A DNA stretch of 37,554 nt from JBHIET01 sp046760785 (GCA_046760785.1 JBHIET010000027.1:1-37554); one strand, 5' to 3'. Counted from the stretch's first letter, positions 17,758-26,578 are shown. The notes: generated by a model from the letters alone, not told the origin. Numbers and translations are program-made.

Positions 17758-17819
17758 GCCCGCGCTTGAATTGTGACGACGACAGAGTTGCCCGTTGAAG
17801 TGACAAGCGAGACTACGCC

Positions 17820-18728
17820 GTGAACCATACGGACGAATCCCTGGCGGTTATCATCCTCAACTGGAACAATTCTCCTGACACCATCGCTACAATCCAGGCC
17901 ATCCGAGGCTGGAAGGAATTGACACCCACCGTCTGGGTAGTGGACAACGGCTCGCAAGACGATAGCGTCGAGCAGATACAACGCCAATGCCCTGATGTGC
18001 GGCTCTTGCTGAGCGATCACAATCGGGGCTTTGCCGCCGGCAACAACATGGCAATTCAGCAGGCCCTGACCGAGGGACGGGCTACCAGCTTTCTGTTGCT
18101 CAACAACGACGCGGTGATTGACGAACCGGGTGCGCGCCGGCTGTTGGATACGCTCGAACGCACCGGGGTGGGCATCGTCGGCCCAATTCTGCGCGACCCA
18201 CCGCCGGGGATGAGTCTGCAAGCTGCCGGCGGCTTGAACCCCGCGTGGCGCGTTGATACCCACCTGCATCACATACCTGACGAATCAGCACCCTACCCGG
18301 TTGATTACGTGCCGGGGACAGCCATCCTGATCGCATCCGGAGTGTTTGAGCGGGTGGGGCTGCTTGACGAGGAGTACTTCATCAGCGGCGAGATCGCCGA
18401 CTTTTGCCTGCGCTCACGACGCTATGGCTACCAGCCACTCATTGATCCGGCTGTGGCCGTCTATCACGATACCGGGCGCTCGTCGGAACTGCGTGTGGCT
18501 TTCTACACCTATTACTTCTTGCGCAACCGCTTTCTCTTCGTGCACAAGTTCTACCCTCGCCTGCGCTGGCTGCTGGTGCCCCGCTGGACGTTGTTCGGGT
18601 TGGTGTCTGTAGCCACGTCCTGGCTGCGAGGCAATCGGCGACGCGCACGCGCGTTGTTGCTGGGCCTGCGTCATGGATTAAGCGGGCGGTTTGGACGCCG
18701 CAGCGCCGACGTTCTCGCTCTGAAATGA
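17820..18728 (+). CDS. GT2-family glycosyltransferase (rhamnosyltransferase-like)
   Basis: A 302-residue GT-A transferase beginning at a GTG. It shows LAVIILNWNNSPDTIATI, VWVVDNGSQDDS, the glycine-rich NRGFAAGNNMAI, the metal site FLLLNNDAVID, and DEEYFISGEIADFCLRSRRYGY, the WbbL-type acceptor segment. The C-terminus is basic (RGNRRRARALL) and could bind membrane phospholipid. First gene of the plus-strand group, behind a good promoter. It likely adds a sugar to the undecaprenyl-linked intermediate. The next gene starts 21 bases after its stop. Confidence 0.84.
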   Translation: MNHTDESLAVIILNWNNSPDTIATIQAIRGWKELTPTVWVVDNGSQDDSVEQIQRQCPDVRLLLSDHNRGFAAGNNMAIQQALTEGRATSFLLLNNDAVIDEPGARRLLDTLERTGVGIVGPILRDPPPGMSLQAAGGLNPAWRVDTHLHHIPDESAPYPVDYVPGTAILIASGVFERVGLLDEEYFISGEIADFCLRSRRYGYQPLIDPAVAVYHDTGRSSELRVAFYTYYFLRNRFLFVHKFYPRLRWLLVPRWTLFGLVSVATSWLRGNRRRARALLLGLRHGLSGRFGRRSADVLALK

Positions 18729-18749
18729 CCATCCCTGAGGGTCGGTGAT

Positions 18750-21290
18750 ATGGGGAGATTGGTGGAGAGGCTACGGAGACTGCCGCACGGGGATACTATA
18801 GGCGCATCTCTCCTGCTAATGGCGCTGCTCGTCGTTTTCTTCTGGCGGGCAGTGTTCCTGGGAGAGAGCCTGTTACCGGTGGACTTGATCTACGAACTTG
18901 ATCCCGTCTGGCAGAGCCACGCCCCTCCGGGTTTCACCGCTCCTGGCAATCGCTTGTTATCTGACCAGGTATACATGTTCTATCCCTGGAAGGCCGAGCT
19001 ACGACGCCGCTTCTCCGAACGACAGGTGCCGTTGTGGACCCCCAGTATAAACTGCGGTCAACCGATGATGGGCAACGGCCAGGCCGGAGTTTGGGACCCG
19101 TTCTGGTTATTGGCATCTCTGGTCCCTCTGAACGACTCGTTCTTCGTAGTCGCAGTCCTCAGGCTGTGGGTTGGCGGGGTATCCACGTTTTTGCTGGCAC
19201 GCCAGGTTGGCATTGGGCGCCGTGGTGCGACCCTGGCCATGATTGCGTTTGCCTTCAGCGGCCCGATGATCGTCTGGTTGGGCTACCCGCTGCCCAACGT
19301 GATGGCCTGGTTACCACTCCTGTTGTACCTCAGTGAGCGCGCACTGGCAAAGCAGAGCCTGACCTTGATCGTCCCGATCGGGATTGTGTTGGCCTGGCAG
19401 TTCTTTGGCGGCCATCCTGGAACCTGCTTTCACGTTGTCGTCACCTGGGCTTTCTTCTGCCTTGCACGAGCCATCACGCGCTACCGATGGCAATGGCGTT
19501 CATTGGGCCGGATGCTGGGCGGGATGGCGTTGGCCGGCGCCATTGGGGTATCACTCTCGGCGATACAACTACTGCCGCTGGCCGAAGGAATCCTGAATAG
19601 CTCAACCTTGGTGAACCGTCAGGCTGTCCCGGCGACAGGAGCATCGTTACTGAAGACAATCTCGTTCGCGTGGCACCATTGGCCATCCGCTATCACGACG
19701 CTCCTGCCACAGTTTTTCGGCACTCCAATTGACAACAGCTACTGGTATCCCTATGAGAACTACAACGAACAGACTGCTTACGTGGGTATCGTGCCGTTGG
19801 CATTGGGGATCCTGACTACACTCACGTGGTGGTACAACCGTCGCCGTAAGGAAGCGTCTCCAAATTCGCACGAGGACGCCCCGCAAGCGCTCTTCATTGG
19901 GTGGATATTGCTGGCACTGGGAGTAGCCCTGCAGTTCCCGCTATTCAATATCGTCAATACCTTGCCGGTCGTCGGTTTGATCAATCACGGTCGCGTGCGT
20001 ATGGTGTACGCGCTGGGACTGGCGCTGCTAGCGGGTTATGGTTTAGATATGCTCGCCAGGGTTCCAAACCCGCGCTTTAGCGCCCGCAAGAGATTCCTGT
20101 GCATTCTCGCCGCCTTGGCCATCATCAACTTGCTCTGCGTGGGTCTGGCCTATGTAGGCGTGGCTGCGTTACAGGATCAGATTATCGCTATGGCCAGAAA
20201 CCAGGTCGAGCGGATGAAAGCCATTGACCACCCGCAGTTTCCCTACTCGTTGGAATATTATTATGACAGGGTCAACGCCCGCTATAGACAGATGCGTCAA
20301 TTGTACACCCCGGCCACGCCGCAGATGTTTGTGCCAGTGGGTATGGCGTTAGCTGTCGGCCTGCTAGAATTGAGTCGCCGTCGTGGGGGGAGCCAGAGGA
20401 TATGGCTCGAGGGGTTGGTCCTTCTGACGTGCGCTGATCTGTTCACATTCGGCATGCCAATAAACCCCACGATGGATCGAACCCAGGTCTACCCCACCAC
20501 AGAGGCCCTTGAGTTCTTGCGGCAGCAACCGGGTGTCTTTCGCGTGGGGGGGCTATACCTGGCCTTGATGCCGAACAGCGGTATGGTCTTCGATCTGTCG
20601 GACGTGCGTGGGTGCGATCCCATCGTGCCCTGGCGGCAGGCGAACTTGCTGAATCATATAGAAGGTGCTACTCGTGTGAACCACTACGGCGTGCTCCGCT
20701 CCGCCAGCAGCCACTTGCTTGACCTGATGAATGTCCAATATATGGTTACGGACAGAGAACTGGATGGGCGCTGGGAACTGGTTTTCGAGGAACGTGACAG
20801 CACAATCCGCGTGTACCGTAACCACAATGTCTTGCCACGCGCCTTCATCGTGTATCAGGCAGAATACGCTGCCGGCCCCCACGAGGCGCTGGCCCGCTTG
20901 CTGGAGGACACCTTCGACCCTCGAACAAAGGTGATCTTAGAGGGAGCAACGCCAGGTCTTGTCTCTACTGTCTCGCCAGGAGCCGAACAAGCCCGGATCG
21001 TTCGCTACGAGCCTGAGCGAGTTGTCATTGAAAAAGATACTTCTGCCGACGGGTTCCTGGTACTGACCGACACCTACGCGCCCGGATGGCAGGTGCAAGT
21101 TGACGGGCAGCCGGCCGAACTATATATTGCCGATTATGCATTTCGTGCCGTGCGCGTCCCAGCAGGACGGCACCGCGTCGAGTTTGTTTACGCGCCGTCA
21201 AGTTTTGCTATCGGCGTCGCGCTTAGCCTGGCGGCGGCGGTGTGTTGCATGCTGTGGGGCGCTGTGCTTGTCTACCGCAGGGTGCGATGA
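18750..21290 (+). CDS. YfhO-family membrane protein (GT-C-like)
   Basis: An 846-residue polytopic protein with about 12 membrane segments, a large extracytoplasmic domain after residue 560 and a final helix. The hallmark C-terminal block DGFLVLTDTYAPGWQVQVDG, then VPAGRHRVEFVYAPSSF, identifies the YfhO family. YfhO of Bacillus is linked to lipoteichoic acid glycosylation, so a GT-C role using a polyprenyl-phosphate sugar is a fair inference. The N-terminal loop LLPVDLIYELDPVW carries the acidic residues expected in GT-C enzymes. Length is within the family range (about 800-900). It ends in an ATGA overlap with the following GT4, so the two are translationally coupled. Confidence 0.83.
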   Translation: MGRLVERLRRLPHGDTIGASLLLMALLVVFFWRAVFLGESLLPVDLIYELDPVWQSHAPPGFTAPGNRLLSDQVYMFYPWKAELRRRFSERQVPLWTPSINCGQPMMGNGQAGVWDPFWLLASLVPLNDSFFVVAVLRLWVGGVSTFLLARQVGIGRRGATLAMIAFAFSGPMIVWLGYPLPNVMAWLPLLLYLSERALAKQSLTLIVPIGIVLAWQFFGGHPGTCFHVVVTWAFFCLARAITRYRWQWRSLGRMLGGMALAGAIGVSLSAIQLLPLAEGILNSSTLVNRQAVPATGASLLKTISFAWHHWPSAITTLLPQFFGTPIDNSYWYPYENYNEQTAYVGIVPLALGILTTLTWWYNRRRKEASPNSHEDAPQALFIGWILLALGVALQFPLFNIVNTLPVVGLINHGRVRMVYALGLALLAGYGLDMLARVPNPRFSARKRFLCILAALAIINLLCVGLAYVGVAALQDQIIAMARNQVERMKAIDHPQFPYSLEYYYDRVNARYRQMRQLYTPATPQMFVPVGMALAVGLLELSRRRGGSQRIWLEGLVLLTCADLFTFGMPINPTMDRTQVYPTTEALEFLRQQPGVFRVGGLYLALMPNSGMVFDLSDVRGCDPIVPWRQANLLNHIEGATRVNHYGVLRSASSHLLDLMNVQYMVTDRELDGRWELVFEERDSTIRVYRNHNVLPRAFIVYQAEYAAGPHEALARLLEDTFDPRTKVILEGATPGLVSTVSPGAEQARIVRYEPERVVIEKDTSADGFLVLTDTYAPGWQVQVDGQPAELYIADYAFRAVRVPAGRHRVEFVYAPSSFAIGVALSLAAAVCCMLWGAVLVYRRVR

Positions 21291-22294
21291 AGGTCCTATA
21301 CCACCTGACCATACCCTCCTCGTCGGCTGCCCACGACGCCGTCGTCCAGGAGGTCAAAGCTCTACAGACACATCTGGGCGGGGAGATCGTCTACCTGAAC
21401 CCGGCCCGCCGACCCGGCTCCCTTTACCCGGAGCGGCTGTATGGGCTGCACCGTCTGCTCTACTTGCGCCGACGAGAGGCAACCGTACGGCTGCATCACG
21501 TCTACAACCCCCATCTGTTCTACTTCCCCTACCTGCGCTGGCTGCGACGCCCAATCGTCTACTCGGTCACGGCCGGGCTGCGGTTGCAGCAGCAGTACGG
21601 AGACCTCAAGAAGCTTGAACGGTTAGCGGCTATCGTCGTCAGCAACGAGCGCGACCGGGCAACGCTACGTGGGTGGGGGCTGGAGAACGTGCACGTCGTC
21701 CGGCCGGGGATAGATACCTCCCGCTTTAGCCCGGCGCCGATGTCTCCCGGCCCTGGTTGCACGCTGCTGGCGGGATCGGCCCCGTGGACCGAGGCCCAGT
21801 TCCACAGCAAGGGAGTCGAGGCATTGCTGGGAGCGGCGGAAGCCCGACCCGACCTGCGTCTGATCTTCCTGTGGCGCGGCCTGTTGTTCGAGGAGATGCA
21901 GGCGCGGGTGGCACAGCGCGGGCTGCAGGCGCGGGTGGAAGTGATCGACCGGCCGGTAGACGTGAACGAGGTGCTGGCAAGAGTCCACGCGGCTGTGGTG
22001 TTGGCGACCGACGCAACACTGGTCAAGGCATTTCCCCATTCACTGCTGGAAGCAGTCGCAGTGGGGCGGCCGGTGCTGGTCAGCCGCGCCTTGCCGATGG
22101 CCGACTATGTGGAGCGGACGGGCTGTGGCCAGGTGGTGGAGGCGGTCACTTCCGAGGGGGTACTGGCAGCGCTGGCGCGGCTGGAAACAGACTACGACAT
22201 GTACCGGACGGCGGCACTACAGGTGGGACAGCGGGATTTCTCGCGGCAGACACTGGTGGAGGCGTATGGGCGGTTGTATGTCTCGGTGGAGTAA
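21287..22294 (+). CDS. GT4-family glycosyltransferase
   Basis: About 335 residues. The ATG at 21287 overlaps the YfhO stop (ATGA), which decides the start over an earlier in-frame ATG at 21250 or the opening at 21242. The C-terminal domain has FLWRGLLFEEMQARVA, VDVNEVLARVHAAVVLATD and FPHSLLEAVAVGRPVLVSRALP, the GT4 donor site with a reduced EX7E motif. The N-terminal domain is short (VYNPHLFYFPYLRWLRRP). It is likely a cytoplasmic transferase for the same glycan. It is followed by a candidate terminator, which would close this first plus-strand transcript. Confidence 0.8.
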   Translation: MKVLYHLTIPSSSAAHDAVVQEVKALQTHLGGEIVYLNPARRPGSLYPERLYGLHRLLYLRRREATVRLHHVYNPHLFYFPYLRWLRRPIVYSVTAGLRLQQQYGDLKKLERLAAIVVSNERDRATLRGWGLENVHVVRPGIDTSRFSPAPMSPGPGCTLLAGSAPWTEAQFHSKGVEALLGAAEARPDLRLIFLWRGLLFEEMQARVAQRGLQARVEVIDRPVDVNEVLARVHAAVVLATDATLVKAFPHSLLEAVAVGRPVLVSRALPMADYVERTGCGQVVEAVTSEGVLAALARLETDYDMYRTAALQVGQRDFSRQTLVEAYGRLYVSVE

Positions 22295-22318
22295 GGTATA
22301 GATTTATGATGTGGGAAA

Positions 22319-22364
22319 AGCGCCGCGTGTGTCACTATCACACTACACTCGGCGCTGGCGTTTT
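22319..22364 (+). terminator. candidate rho-independent terminator
   Basis: Arms AGCGCCG (22319-22325) and CGGCGCT (22350-22356), with extra GTGT/ACAC pairing inside and GGAAAA/TTTTCC pairing outside, then TTTT at 22361-22364. It lies 25 bases after the stop of the GT4 gene ending at 22294. Confidence 0.45.
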
Positions 22365-22430
22365 CCATAGGATAGCTCACTTACTTCCGCGCATCATGAC
22401 GGGCAGGTAGACGTTACAGGAGGCCAGGAG

Positions 22431-22459
22431 TTGATGTTTTTACCAATTGGGTGTATCAT
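22431..22459 (+). promoter_or_regulatory. candidate promoter before the second plus-strand glycan block
   Basis: TTGATG (22431-22436), a 17-base spacer and TATCAT (22454-22459). Predicted start is near 22466, 46 bases before the ATG at 22512. Together with the hairpin at 22319 it suggests that 22512-24835 forms its own transcript. The 217 bases between genes hold nothing else I can name. Confidence 0.45.
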
Positions 22460-22511
22460 TTCATTCGTCCGTTTTCGCAAAACTGAACTACGCTCGTAGC
22501 CTCAGGCAACA

Positions 22512-23435
22512 ATGCTTGATCTGGGAATCGTCATCACCAGTTACAACACTCGCGATCTGCTGCGAACCTGCCTGCGCTCGGTCTACGCCAGTCAGGGCGA
22601 TTTCAGCTTTGAAGTTTGTGTCGTGGACAATGCCTCATCCGATGGCAGCGCCGAGATGGTCGCCGCCGAGTTCCCCCAGGCGCGGCTGATCGTCAATGCG
22701 GAGAACGTGGGCTACCCCAGTGCCAATAATCAAGGACTGGAAGCTTTCGGCTTTGCCGACAAACCAACCAACCATCCAACTAACCACCCCGCTTTTGCAC
22801 TGCTCTTGAACTCCGACACCGAGCTGCCCCCGGACGCACTGGCGCGCATGCTGGATTTTATGGCCGAGCACCCCGACGCCGGCGCCGCTGGCCCCAAGCT
22901 GGTGCTCTCCGACGGATCGCTCGATCGAGCCTGCCGGCGCTCATTGCCCACGCCGGAGGTCTGCTTCTACCGGCTGACGGGCCTCTCGCGCCTTTTCCCC
23001 CGTAGCCGGCGCTTTGGCCGCTACAATCTGACCTACCTCGACCCTGACCAAGTCACCGAGGTTGGTTCCGTCGTGGGGGCATTTATGTTAGTGCGGGCGG
23101 AGGCCATTACCCAGGTGGGCCTGATGGACGGGCGATTCTTCTTATACGGCGAGGACCTGGACTGGGCCTGCCGCATCAAGGCAGCCGGCTGGAAGATCTA
23201 CTACAATCCAGCCGTGACGGTGCTGCACGTCAAACGGGCCTCCACTCGCCACAGTACGCGAGCTCAGATTGAGTTCTATCGCGCGATGGATATTTTCTAC
23301 CACAAGCACTATGCTGCGGAGACACCCCGGTGGCTCCACGCGTTCATCGTCAGCGCCATTTCGCTTCGAGAGAGATTTGAACGATTAAGACTTGCTGTCA
23401 CCCCGACTGGACGACAATCGGAGGCTAAGCTGTGA
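22512..23435 (+). CDS. GT2-family glycosyltransferase
   Basis: A 307-residue GT-A transferase: LGIVITSYNTRDLLRTCLRS, VCVVDNASSDGS, NVGYPSANNQGL, metal site LLLNSDTELP, and DGRFFLYGEDLDWACRIKAAGW as the acceptor/base segment. Between the first half and the metal site there is an unusual stretch DKPTNHPTNHPAF encoded by a CCAA-like repeat (22760-22790), not found in the other GT2 proteins of this window. The end overlaps the next start as GTGA. It is likely the second-step transferase acting after the initiating enzyme that follows. Confidence 0.84.
   Translation: MLDLGIVITSYNTRDLLRTCLRSVYASQGDFSFEVCVVDNASSDGSAEMVAAEFPQARLIVNAENVGYPSANNQGLEAFGFADKPTNHPTNHPAFALLLNSDTELPPDALARMLDFMAEHPDAGAAGPKLVLSDGSLDRACRRSLPTPEVCFYRLTGLSRLFPRSRRFGRYNLTYLDPDQVTEVGSVVGAFMLVRAEAITQVGLMDGRFFLYGEDLDWACRIKAAGWKIYYNPAVTVLHVKRASTRHSTRAQIEFYRAMDIFYHKHYAAETPRWLHAFIVSAISLRERFERLRLAVTPTGRQSEAKL
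22759..22789. repeat. short CCAA/CCAT-type degenerate repeat inside a GT2 gene
   Basis: Low-complexity run of CCAA, CCAT and CTAA units coding for KPTNHPTNHP. It is in frame and expands the loop just before the LLLNSDTE metal-binding strand. Seen directly; how it arose is inference. Confidence 0.55.
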
Positions 23436-24835
23436 AGTCGAAGACACAGACTCAGATGATCTTTGTGCTCACGTTGGCCCTCACCGACACGGTGATGGCT
23501 GGTCTGGCCTTCTTCCTGGCCTATTGGATGCGCCGCTGGATTTCCCTGCCAGACGAGGCTCAGAATATAGGGAGTTTCCCCGACTATATCAGCATCGTTC
23601 TGACTAATGTCGCGTCCATTCTGGTGGTGTTTGCCTTTTCCCGCCTGTACCGCCTGACCCGTAGTCAGGCACGCGTTGATGAATTGTACTCCATTTTCGC
23701 CTCCACCACGGTGGGCACGCTGATGGGCGTGGCGCTCTCCTCACTGCTCTTCAAGAACAGCCCTCTGGAACTGGATTACTCACGGGGGATGATCTTCTAC
23801 GGCTGGGGTCTCACCATCGTGTTCGTCACTGCCGGCCGGTTGGCACACGCACAGGCCCGTGCCAGGCTGCGGAGACAGGGGTGGGGGCGCGACCGGGTGC
23901 TCATCGTCGGCACCGGTGACGTGGGGCGGATGGTCTTCCAGAAAATCCAGTCCAACCCCGGCCTGGGGTACGAGGTAGCAGGCTTCGTCGCCGCCAATGG
24001 CCAGCATGATGTTCCACTGAGGGCTCCGATCCTCGGCCATGCTGGCGACTTGGCGCCCATCATTGGTGAGCATCAGGTTGACGAGGTCATCATCGCTCTG
24101 CCGGAGGCGACCCACCAGGAAATCCTCATGCTGATTTCGGAATGCGAGCGGGGCAAGGTGACGATCAAGGTCTTCCCCGACGTGTTCCAGATTATGGCCA
24201 GCCAGGTGAGTATCGGCGACCTGGGGGGGTTGCCGCTGTTGACCGTGCGCGACATCGCGCTGCGTGGCTGGCGGCGTACAGCCAAGCGGCTGATGGACAT
24301 TGTCGGGGCGGCCTGCGTGCTGGTATTAGTCTCACCGCTGATGATGCTGATGGCGGTCCTGATCAAACTGGACTCACGCGGCCCGGTGTTCTACGCCCAG
24401 GAGCGGATGGGGCTCGATGCTCGCCCCTTCAAGATGCTGAAGTTTCGCTCCATGCGACAGGACGCCGAGGTTGGTGGCCCTGGCTGGACGGTGGAGGGCG
24501 ATCCTCGCGTCACCCGGCTGGGCCGCATTATACGCCGTATCGACGTGGACGAATTGCCTCAACTGATCAACGTGCTGCTCGGAGAGATGAGCCTGGTGGG
24601 ACCGCGGCCGGAGCGCCCTGTCTATGTCAATCAGTTTCGCCGCTCCATCCCGCGCTATATGGACCGTCACTGGGAGAAGGCTGGCATGACCGGCTGGGCG
24701 CAGGTCAACGGACTGCGTGGCGACACCTCCATCACCGAGAGGACCAAGTATGACCTGTGGTACATCGAGAATTGGTCGCTGCTTCTAGACGTCAAGATTC
24801 TGATCCGCACGTTCTTCAAATCCTCAGGTCACTGA
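23432..24835 (+). CDS. WcaJ-type undecaprenyl-phosphate sugar-phosphate transferase
   Basis: A 467-residue polyisoprenyl-phosphate hexose-1-phosphate transferase that starts glycan assembly by placing a sugar phosphate on undecaprenyl phosphate. N-terminus: four to five membrane helices; middle: a Rossmann-like CoA-binding-type domain (VLIVGTGDVGRMVF); C-terminus: the catalytic core with one re-entrant helix (LMDIVGAACVLVLVSPLMML), KFRSM, the DE pair in IDVDELPQL (D373/E374), SLVGPRPERP and AGMTGWAQVNGLRG. Length matches the WcaJ/WbaP type. Starts with GTG, overlapping the GT2 stop as GTGA. This is the only initiating enzyme in the window and marks the locus as lipid-carrier dependent. Confidence 0.92.
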   Translation: MKSKTQTQMIFVLTLALTDTVMAGLAFFLAYWMRRWISLPDEAQNIGSFPDYISIVLTNVASILVVFAFSRLYRLTRSQARVDELYSIFASTTVGTLMGVALSSLLFKNSPLELDYSRGMIFYGWGLTIVFVTAGRLAHAQARARLRRQGWGRDRVLIVGTGDVGRMVFQKIQSNPGLGYEVAGFVAANGQHDVPLRAPILGHAGDLAPIIGEHQVDEVIIALPEATHQEILMLISECERGKVTIKVFPDVFQIMASQVSIGDLGGLPLLTVRDIALRGWRRTAKRLMDIVGAACVLVLVSPLMMLMAVLIKLDSRGPVFYAQERMGLDARPFKMLKFRSMRQDAEVGGPGWTVEGDPRVTRLGRIIRRIDVDELPQLINVLLGEMSLVGPRPERPVYVNQFRRSIPRYMDRHWEKAGMTGWAQVNGLRGDTSITERTKYDLWYIENWSLLLDVKILIRTFFKSSGH

Positions 24836-24866
24836 ACGCCCATTGATCTGTGAATGCCAAAGCAAA

Positions 24867-24904
24867 AGCGTCGCCAGGGGCTCGGCGTTCCCCCTGGCGA
24901 CGCT
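24867..24904 (-). terminator. strong hairpin between convergent genes
   Basis: Perfect 14-base arms AGCGTCGCCAGGGG (24867-24880) and CCCCTGGCGACGCT (24891-24904) with a 10-base loop. On the minus strand the stem is followed by TTTTGCTTT, so it fits best as the terminator of the LysM gene ending at 24937. It may also stop transcription coming from the plus-strand gene ending at 24835. Confidence 0.75.
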
Positions 24905-24936
24905 CGTGAGTACATCTAACCGCTGTCGGAGCGGGC

Positions 24937-26451
24937 CTACATCCTCTGCCGATTGACGAAGAAGAGCACCGCCACCCCTGCAGCCAAGATCAACACCAGT
25001 ATGCCACTGACCTTGGCAACGGTGGCGAAAACGCGGTCGAAGACCGAGCTACCGCCAGATGGCTCGTGACCACTTCCGCTCGCTGGCGCAGGTACAGCGG
25101 CCTCACTGGGGGTCTCCGAACCCTCGCTCCGCGCGTTGCCAAACTGGATATCAAGGCTAGTTCCCTCTACCAGCGGCACAGCCCACTCAGCCGGACCGCT
25201 GGGCGCGTAGCCTGGAGGCGAAGCCTGAATCACCCGGTAGGCCCCTGGGACCAGTCCGGTGAAGCAATAAGGTTCGCTGACGCCGTTGGAAGTGTAACGA
25301 CCTATCACGCCAGAGGCATCGGCGATAGTAAACTCCGCGTTAGGCAGGAGTTCCTCGGTTGCCTCATCTCGAAACGTGTCCCCATTCCGGTCGTGGTAGG
25401 CCAGCACGCAGATGGAAGTGCCCCCAGCCCCTCCACCACCAGCCTCTGCCATAGACGCGGGGGTCGGCTCGGCCGCGGGAGGGGCAGGCAGCGGTGTGGG
25501 GGTAGGTGTCTGGCTGGGTATGGAGATTACCAGCGCCTGACCCGGCCAGATCATGTCGTTGGTGCCCAGAGAGCTCGCGTTCAGTGTGCGAATTCGATCC
25601 GCCGGCACATTATACATCAGCGCGATGCCAAAGACAGTGTCGCCGGACTCGACGATGTGGACGACAGCGCCGTCAGGGCGGGGAGTGGGGGTCGGACGTG
25701 GCGTGGGCGAAGGGCCATACGTGGGGGGCGGCGGTGGAGGCAGGGGAGTCGGCGTGGGAGTCTCCGCCGGCGCAATGACATTCAGGCTGGCGTCGTCCCA
25801 CTGGGCCCCGAGTTGGTACGCAGCCCATTCGGGGTTGGAGTAGGCAAACACCGTGACGGCCCCGGCCTGTGCTACCGCTTCAACCGAAAACTGGTACCAG
25901 GCAGCCGCTGAACCCTTACCGTGAGCAAGAGGACTGGCCTCTGGACTCCACACGACTTGTCCAGCGAAGGGATCCCTCCCACCGGTGGGGTCAATGCCGA
26001 CTTTCATGTGCACGTTACCTGGGTGGTTACCTTCCGCGTACATGTAGCCCCAGATGGTAAAGCGCAACCGTGACCCCGGAGTGATGCCCTCAACCCGCTG
26101 AAGGATGCCCGCCAAGTGAGTAGCGTAGATAATGCCATATTGCTGAGACTTATATCCGCCGTGAACTCGTATCGGCTCAGTACATAGATTATACTCGGGC
26201 CGCCGGTTTCTCCATGCAGGTTCCACTTCACCTTCATCAACGAACCAGGCTTCCCAGCCATTGGCCAGCTTAAGCTCACCTACGTTTTGGTAGTAGTAAA
26301 AACCTTCTTCGAAGCCGGGGTTCTTCAACAGATTCGGGCCTTCTTCTTGTGCTGATAACGATACACCCGGCGTGGCAGATACGGGCAGGACCGCCACCCT
26401 CAGCAGCACAGCCACCAGCAGGCCGCCGGTTAACATCCACTTTCGCAGCAC
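24937..26451 (-). CDS. secreted LysM surface protein with SdrD-B-like domain and C-terminal anchor
   Basis: A 504-residue exported protein. Order: signal peptide (LLVAVLLRVAVLPVSA), a carbohydrate-binding-like beta domain from about residue 38 (NLLKNPGFEEGF) to 225, a Thr/Pro linker (ETPTPTPLPPPPPPTYG), a LysM domain at about 260-312 (HIVESGDTVFGIALMYNVP, then MIWPGQALVIS), a second linker, an SdrD-B-like domain at about 345-440 (VLAYHDRNGDTFRDEATEE, GLVPGAYRVIQASPPGY), and one membrane helix near the C-terminus followed by NRQRM. LysM binds peptidoglycan-type glycans. Starts at GTG with GGGAGG seven bases upstream. Has its own strong promoter and terminator inside the glycan locus. The Thr/Pro linkers are candidate O-glycosylation sites (inference). 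Confidence 0.85.
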   Translation of the reverse strand: MLRKWMLTGGLLVAVLLRVAVLPVSATPGVSLSAQEEGPNLLKNPGFEEGFYYYQNVGELKLANGWEAWFVDEGEVEPAWRNRRPEYNLCTEPIRVHGGYKSQQYGIIYATHLAGILQRVEGITPGSRLRFTIWGYMYAEGNHPGNVHMKVGIDPTGGRDPFAGQVVWSPEASPLAHGKGSAAAWYQFSVEAVAQAGAVTVFAYSNPEWAAYQLGAQWDDASLNVIAPAETPTPTPLPPPPPPTYGPSPTPRPTPTPRPDGAVVHIVESGDTVFGIALMYNVPADRIRTLNASSLGTNDMIWPGQALVISIPSQTPTPTPLPAPPAAEPTPASMAEAGGGGAGGTSICVLAYHDRNGDTFRDEATEELLPNAEFTIADASGVIGRYTSNGVSEPYCFTGLVPGAYRVIQASPPGYAPSGPAEWAVPLVEGTSLDIQFGNARSEGSETPSEAAVPAPASGSGHEPSGGSSVFDRVFATVAKVSGILVLILAAGVAVLFFVNRQRM

Positions 26452-26550
26452 AGCTTCCCTCCCGAAACAAAACTAGCACGATAGATGACAGGAAATTGCA
26501 CCAACAACCTGGTTGCCCCCGCCACCCCCCAGACTTGCCAAAGCAGGCGA

Positions 26551-26578
26551 ATTATAGCACAATGCAAGTGCTTGTCAA
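26551..26578 (-). promoter_or_regulatory. near-perfect sigma70 promoter of the LysM surface protein
   Basis: On the minus strand, TTGACA (26578-26573), a 16-base spacer and TATAAT (26556-26551) with TGC directly before it (extended -10). Both hexamers are exact consensus. Predicted start is near 26544, giving a leader of about 93 bases. This is the strongest promoter I see in the window. Confidence 0.8.

Noticed and set aside
25680..25770. Repeat array resembling tandem repeats in the LysM gene
   Set aside because: It is an ordinary low-complexity Thr/Pro linker coding region, not a CRISPR or a regular tandem array.
26535..26563. Plus-strand promoter TTGCCA-N17-CACAAT before the GT4 at 26620
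   Set aside because: The -10 match is poor and it overlaps the far stronger minus-strand promoter.
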